A stretch of 5,790 nucleotides of DNA from Treponema sp. (GTDB taxonomy: Bacteria > Spirochaetota > Spirochaetia > Treponematales > Breznakiellaceae): the NCBI GenBank assembly GCA_031259345.1, contig JAIRLQ010000540.1:1-5790 (forward strand). The letters are read 5' to 3'. Made by a program: the position numbers and the translations under genes. Shown here in pieces: positions 4,563 to 5,790 of the stretch. Within the stretch, counting starts at the first letter, position 1. Every line of letters starts with the position of its first letter. The notes under the pieces were generated by a model. That model worked only from the letters and a program-made list of their open reading frames with translations. It was not told the origin of the DNA and did not search any database.

Positions 4563-5468
4563 CTATCGGCCAAAATCATCATCACGGGATTTTTCTTTAT
4601 CTCTTTTGAGGCAGTTCTTATGAAATGTATCTACCGAGGATAAAAGAATATCTTTATTCCAACGTGCTACGTTTTCTTTTTGGAGATTACTTACAAAACC
4701 AATAACATCCCGTTTAATGGCGTCAATATTAAGAGTATTTATTTTTGCGCTTACAGCTTTTTCAAGCCAGTTCCTGTCTGCCTTAATGCCTCTCCCTTCC
4801 CAAGGGCCTCTCCTGTTCAATGCGGATGACAGGTAATTATAATTGGGTTCTATATTTTTCGTGTTAAGCCACAAAAAATCATACCAGTCACGTCCTTTTT
4901 CTCTGTTCCGGCATAAGAGCGCATGACATTTCCCTGCAAACAATGAAGGTAAATCCATTGTTTTTATTACACATGAAATTGGGTAATTAAGTGTTCTTGT
5001 GATAATTTTACATCCGGTTGGCGGATCGCTGTTATATTCAAGTTTGATACTGACTTCCGTGGTCGCGTTTTCATCCGGCCCATTAACTTTTAACTTTTGA
5101 CAAATCGATTTATCGGTAATATAGGCCCGCTTTTCAATGTCAGCCGGTTTTGATTTGTCTTCCGTTTTCAGATAATATCCATATGGTATTGTTTTTTCTT
5201 TAACCATAGCGAGGTACGATTTCCATTGAAACCCCGTATCTTTTTTTACAACATGAAAATCAAGGTCTTCCGAGTATCGGTCAAGACCATAAAGGATACG
5301 GAGTGCAGTTCCGCCAATAAATATCGCATTATTAAAAAATGAGGTCTCAGCCAGTGACGCAAGGATTATTTCCTGTGTTATTTCCTGGATGGCTTGAAAT
5401 CTGATTTCATTGGTATCCGGGTTATATACCGCAAGGCGGTTCGCAATTATATCAATATTTTTATTCAT
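4563..5468 (-). CDS. abiEii: AbiEii/AbiGii-family nucleotidyltransferase toxin
   Basis: A 301-residue member of the AbiEii toxin family (DNA polymerase beta-like nucleotidyltransferase fold). In AbiE systems this protein is the growth-inhibiting component; related MenT enzymes add nucleotides to tRNA acceptor ends. Motif I is clear: FIGGTALRILYG (50-61) followed by DRYSEDLDF (63-71), with D68 and D70 as the expected metal ligands; VSIKLEYN (139-146) is a probable third-acidic strand. Further on, LFAGKCHALLCRNREKGRDWYDFLWL (K180, D194, D197) matches the family's K...GRDxYD segment. Length matches the family's roughly 300 residues and the gene is intact, so it is likely active. Its ATG overlaps the upstream gene's stop (ATGA, 5468-5465), so translation is probably coupled; no well-spaced ribosome binding site is present. 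Symbol is assigned by family, not by orthology. Confidence 0.85.
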   Translation of the reverse strand: MNKNIDIIANRLAVYNPDTNEIRFQAIQEITQEIILASLAETSFFNNAIFIGGTALRILYGLDRYSEDLDFHVVKKDTGFQWKSYLAMVKEKTIPYGYYLKTEDKSKPADIEKRAYITDKSICQKLKVNGPDENATTEVSIKLEYNSDPPTGCKIITRTLNYPISCVIKTMDLPSLFAGKCHALLCRNREKGRDWYDFLWLNTKNIEPNYNYLSSALNRRGPWEGRGIKADRNWLEKAVSAKINTLNIDAIKRDVIGFVSNLQKENVARWNKDILLSSVDTFHKNCLKRDKEKSRDDDFGR

Positions 5469-5790
5469 ACCCCTAATTCTTTCCTTATCCCCTTTAAGAA
5501 ATTTTCTACATTGGCGTTATAATAATTTCCCTGTAGTTCATCAAAATCATTTGAAGTCAATGTTTCAATTCTTTCTCTTTCAATCCGTAACGATTCAATA
5601 ACCGGTTCTAATGAACTCCAGTTGTATTTCAGAACATATATATAATCGGCTAACGCTTTAAGAGGTTTCGCCTGAAAGTAAATATTATTACCCGAATTAA
5701 TTTTACATACACCGGCTAATAATTCCCGTTGATGTATGTGTCTATATGAAAACCACGCGAACTCGGTTTTTATGGTATAGGACGGACGAG
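5465..5790 (-). CDS. abiEi: C-terminal part of AbiEi-like antitoxin (partial, runs off right edge)
   Basis: An open minus-strand frame enters from the right edge and ends at TGA 5467-5465, giving 107 visible residues. It reads RPSYTIKTEFAWFSYRHIH near the left and later IYFQAKPLKALADYIYVLK. The pattern 'F.YRHI...' followed by 'A.P.KALADYIY' matches the C-terminal domain of AbiEi-type antitoxins and related transcriptional regulators ('FtYrhI...A.peKAllDLlYl'). The 4-base overlap with the nucleotidyltransferase gene is the standard AbiEi-AbiEii arrangement. The N-terminal winged-helix DNA-binding domain, the start and the operon promoter would lie beyond the window. In AbiE systems the antitoxin represses its own operon and blocks the toxin without stably binding it (type IV). 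Assignment rests on neighbour identity plus this weak pattern. Confidence 0.7.
   Translation of the reverse strand, partial: RPSYTIKTEFAWFSYRHIHQRELLAGVCKINSGNNIYFQAKPLKALADYIYVLKYNWSSLEPVIESLRIERERIETLTSNDFDELQGNYYNANVENFLKGIRKELGV

Overview
The window reads as chromosomal DNA from a fermentative, host- or gut-associated bacterium. A termite-gut or rumen Treponema-like spirochaete is my best guess. The reasons are soft: a cytoplasmic GH2 glycosidase of the type common in gut anaerobes, a long G homopolymer upstream of an exported protein, and toxin-antitoxin-rich AT-richer DNA next to a GC-richer metabolic gene. No taxonomic marker gene is present, so the assignment is inference only.

Layout. 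Positions 1-61 (minus) hold the first 20 codons of an exported protein with a clear signal peptide. About 500 bases without a credible gene follow. They hold a run of 21 G (213-233), a degenerate 39-bp tandem repeat (241-394), and two GC-rich hairpins that probably end transcription of the next gene. Positions 569-2311 (minus) encode a complete GH2-family glycosidase with both catalytic glutamates, a good promoter at 2341-2369 and LacI-operator-like palindromes at 2491-2523. Positions 2525-2872 are a scar. A GC-rich fragment resembling the C-terminus of an IS66-type accessory ORF (plus strand) abuts the N-terminal half of a HEPN-domain gene (minus strand), and both similarities stop at the same point near 2702-2707.

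Positions 2872-3583 (minus) form a two-gene unit with its own strong promoter: a 50-residue lysine-rich protein, then a 182-residue GNAT acetyltransferase. The arrangement is that of a toxin-antitoxin pair, but the small partner does not look like the usual ribbon-helix-helix antitoxin. A divergent NADPH-dependent FMN reductase (3757-4329, plus) has its own promoter and an intrinsic terminator. Facing it on the minus strand is an AbiE-type pair: the AbiEii nucleotidyltransferase toxin (4563-5468), overlapped by 4 bases by the end of its AbiEi-like partner (5465-5790, cut by the window edge).

How it fits together. The glycosidase is a stand-alone, probably sugar-regulated catabolic gene. From about 2500 to the right end, apart from the FMN reductase, the window looks like a small defence/toxin-antitoxin island holding a HEPN remnant, a GNAT pair and an AbiE pair, with signs of insertion and decay. 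The most promising undescribed item is the GNAT gene with its unrecognised 50-residue partner.
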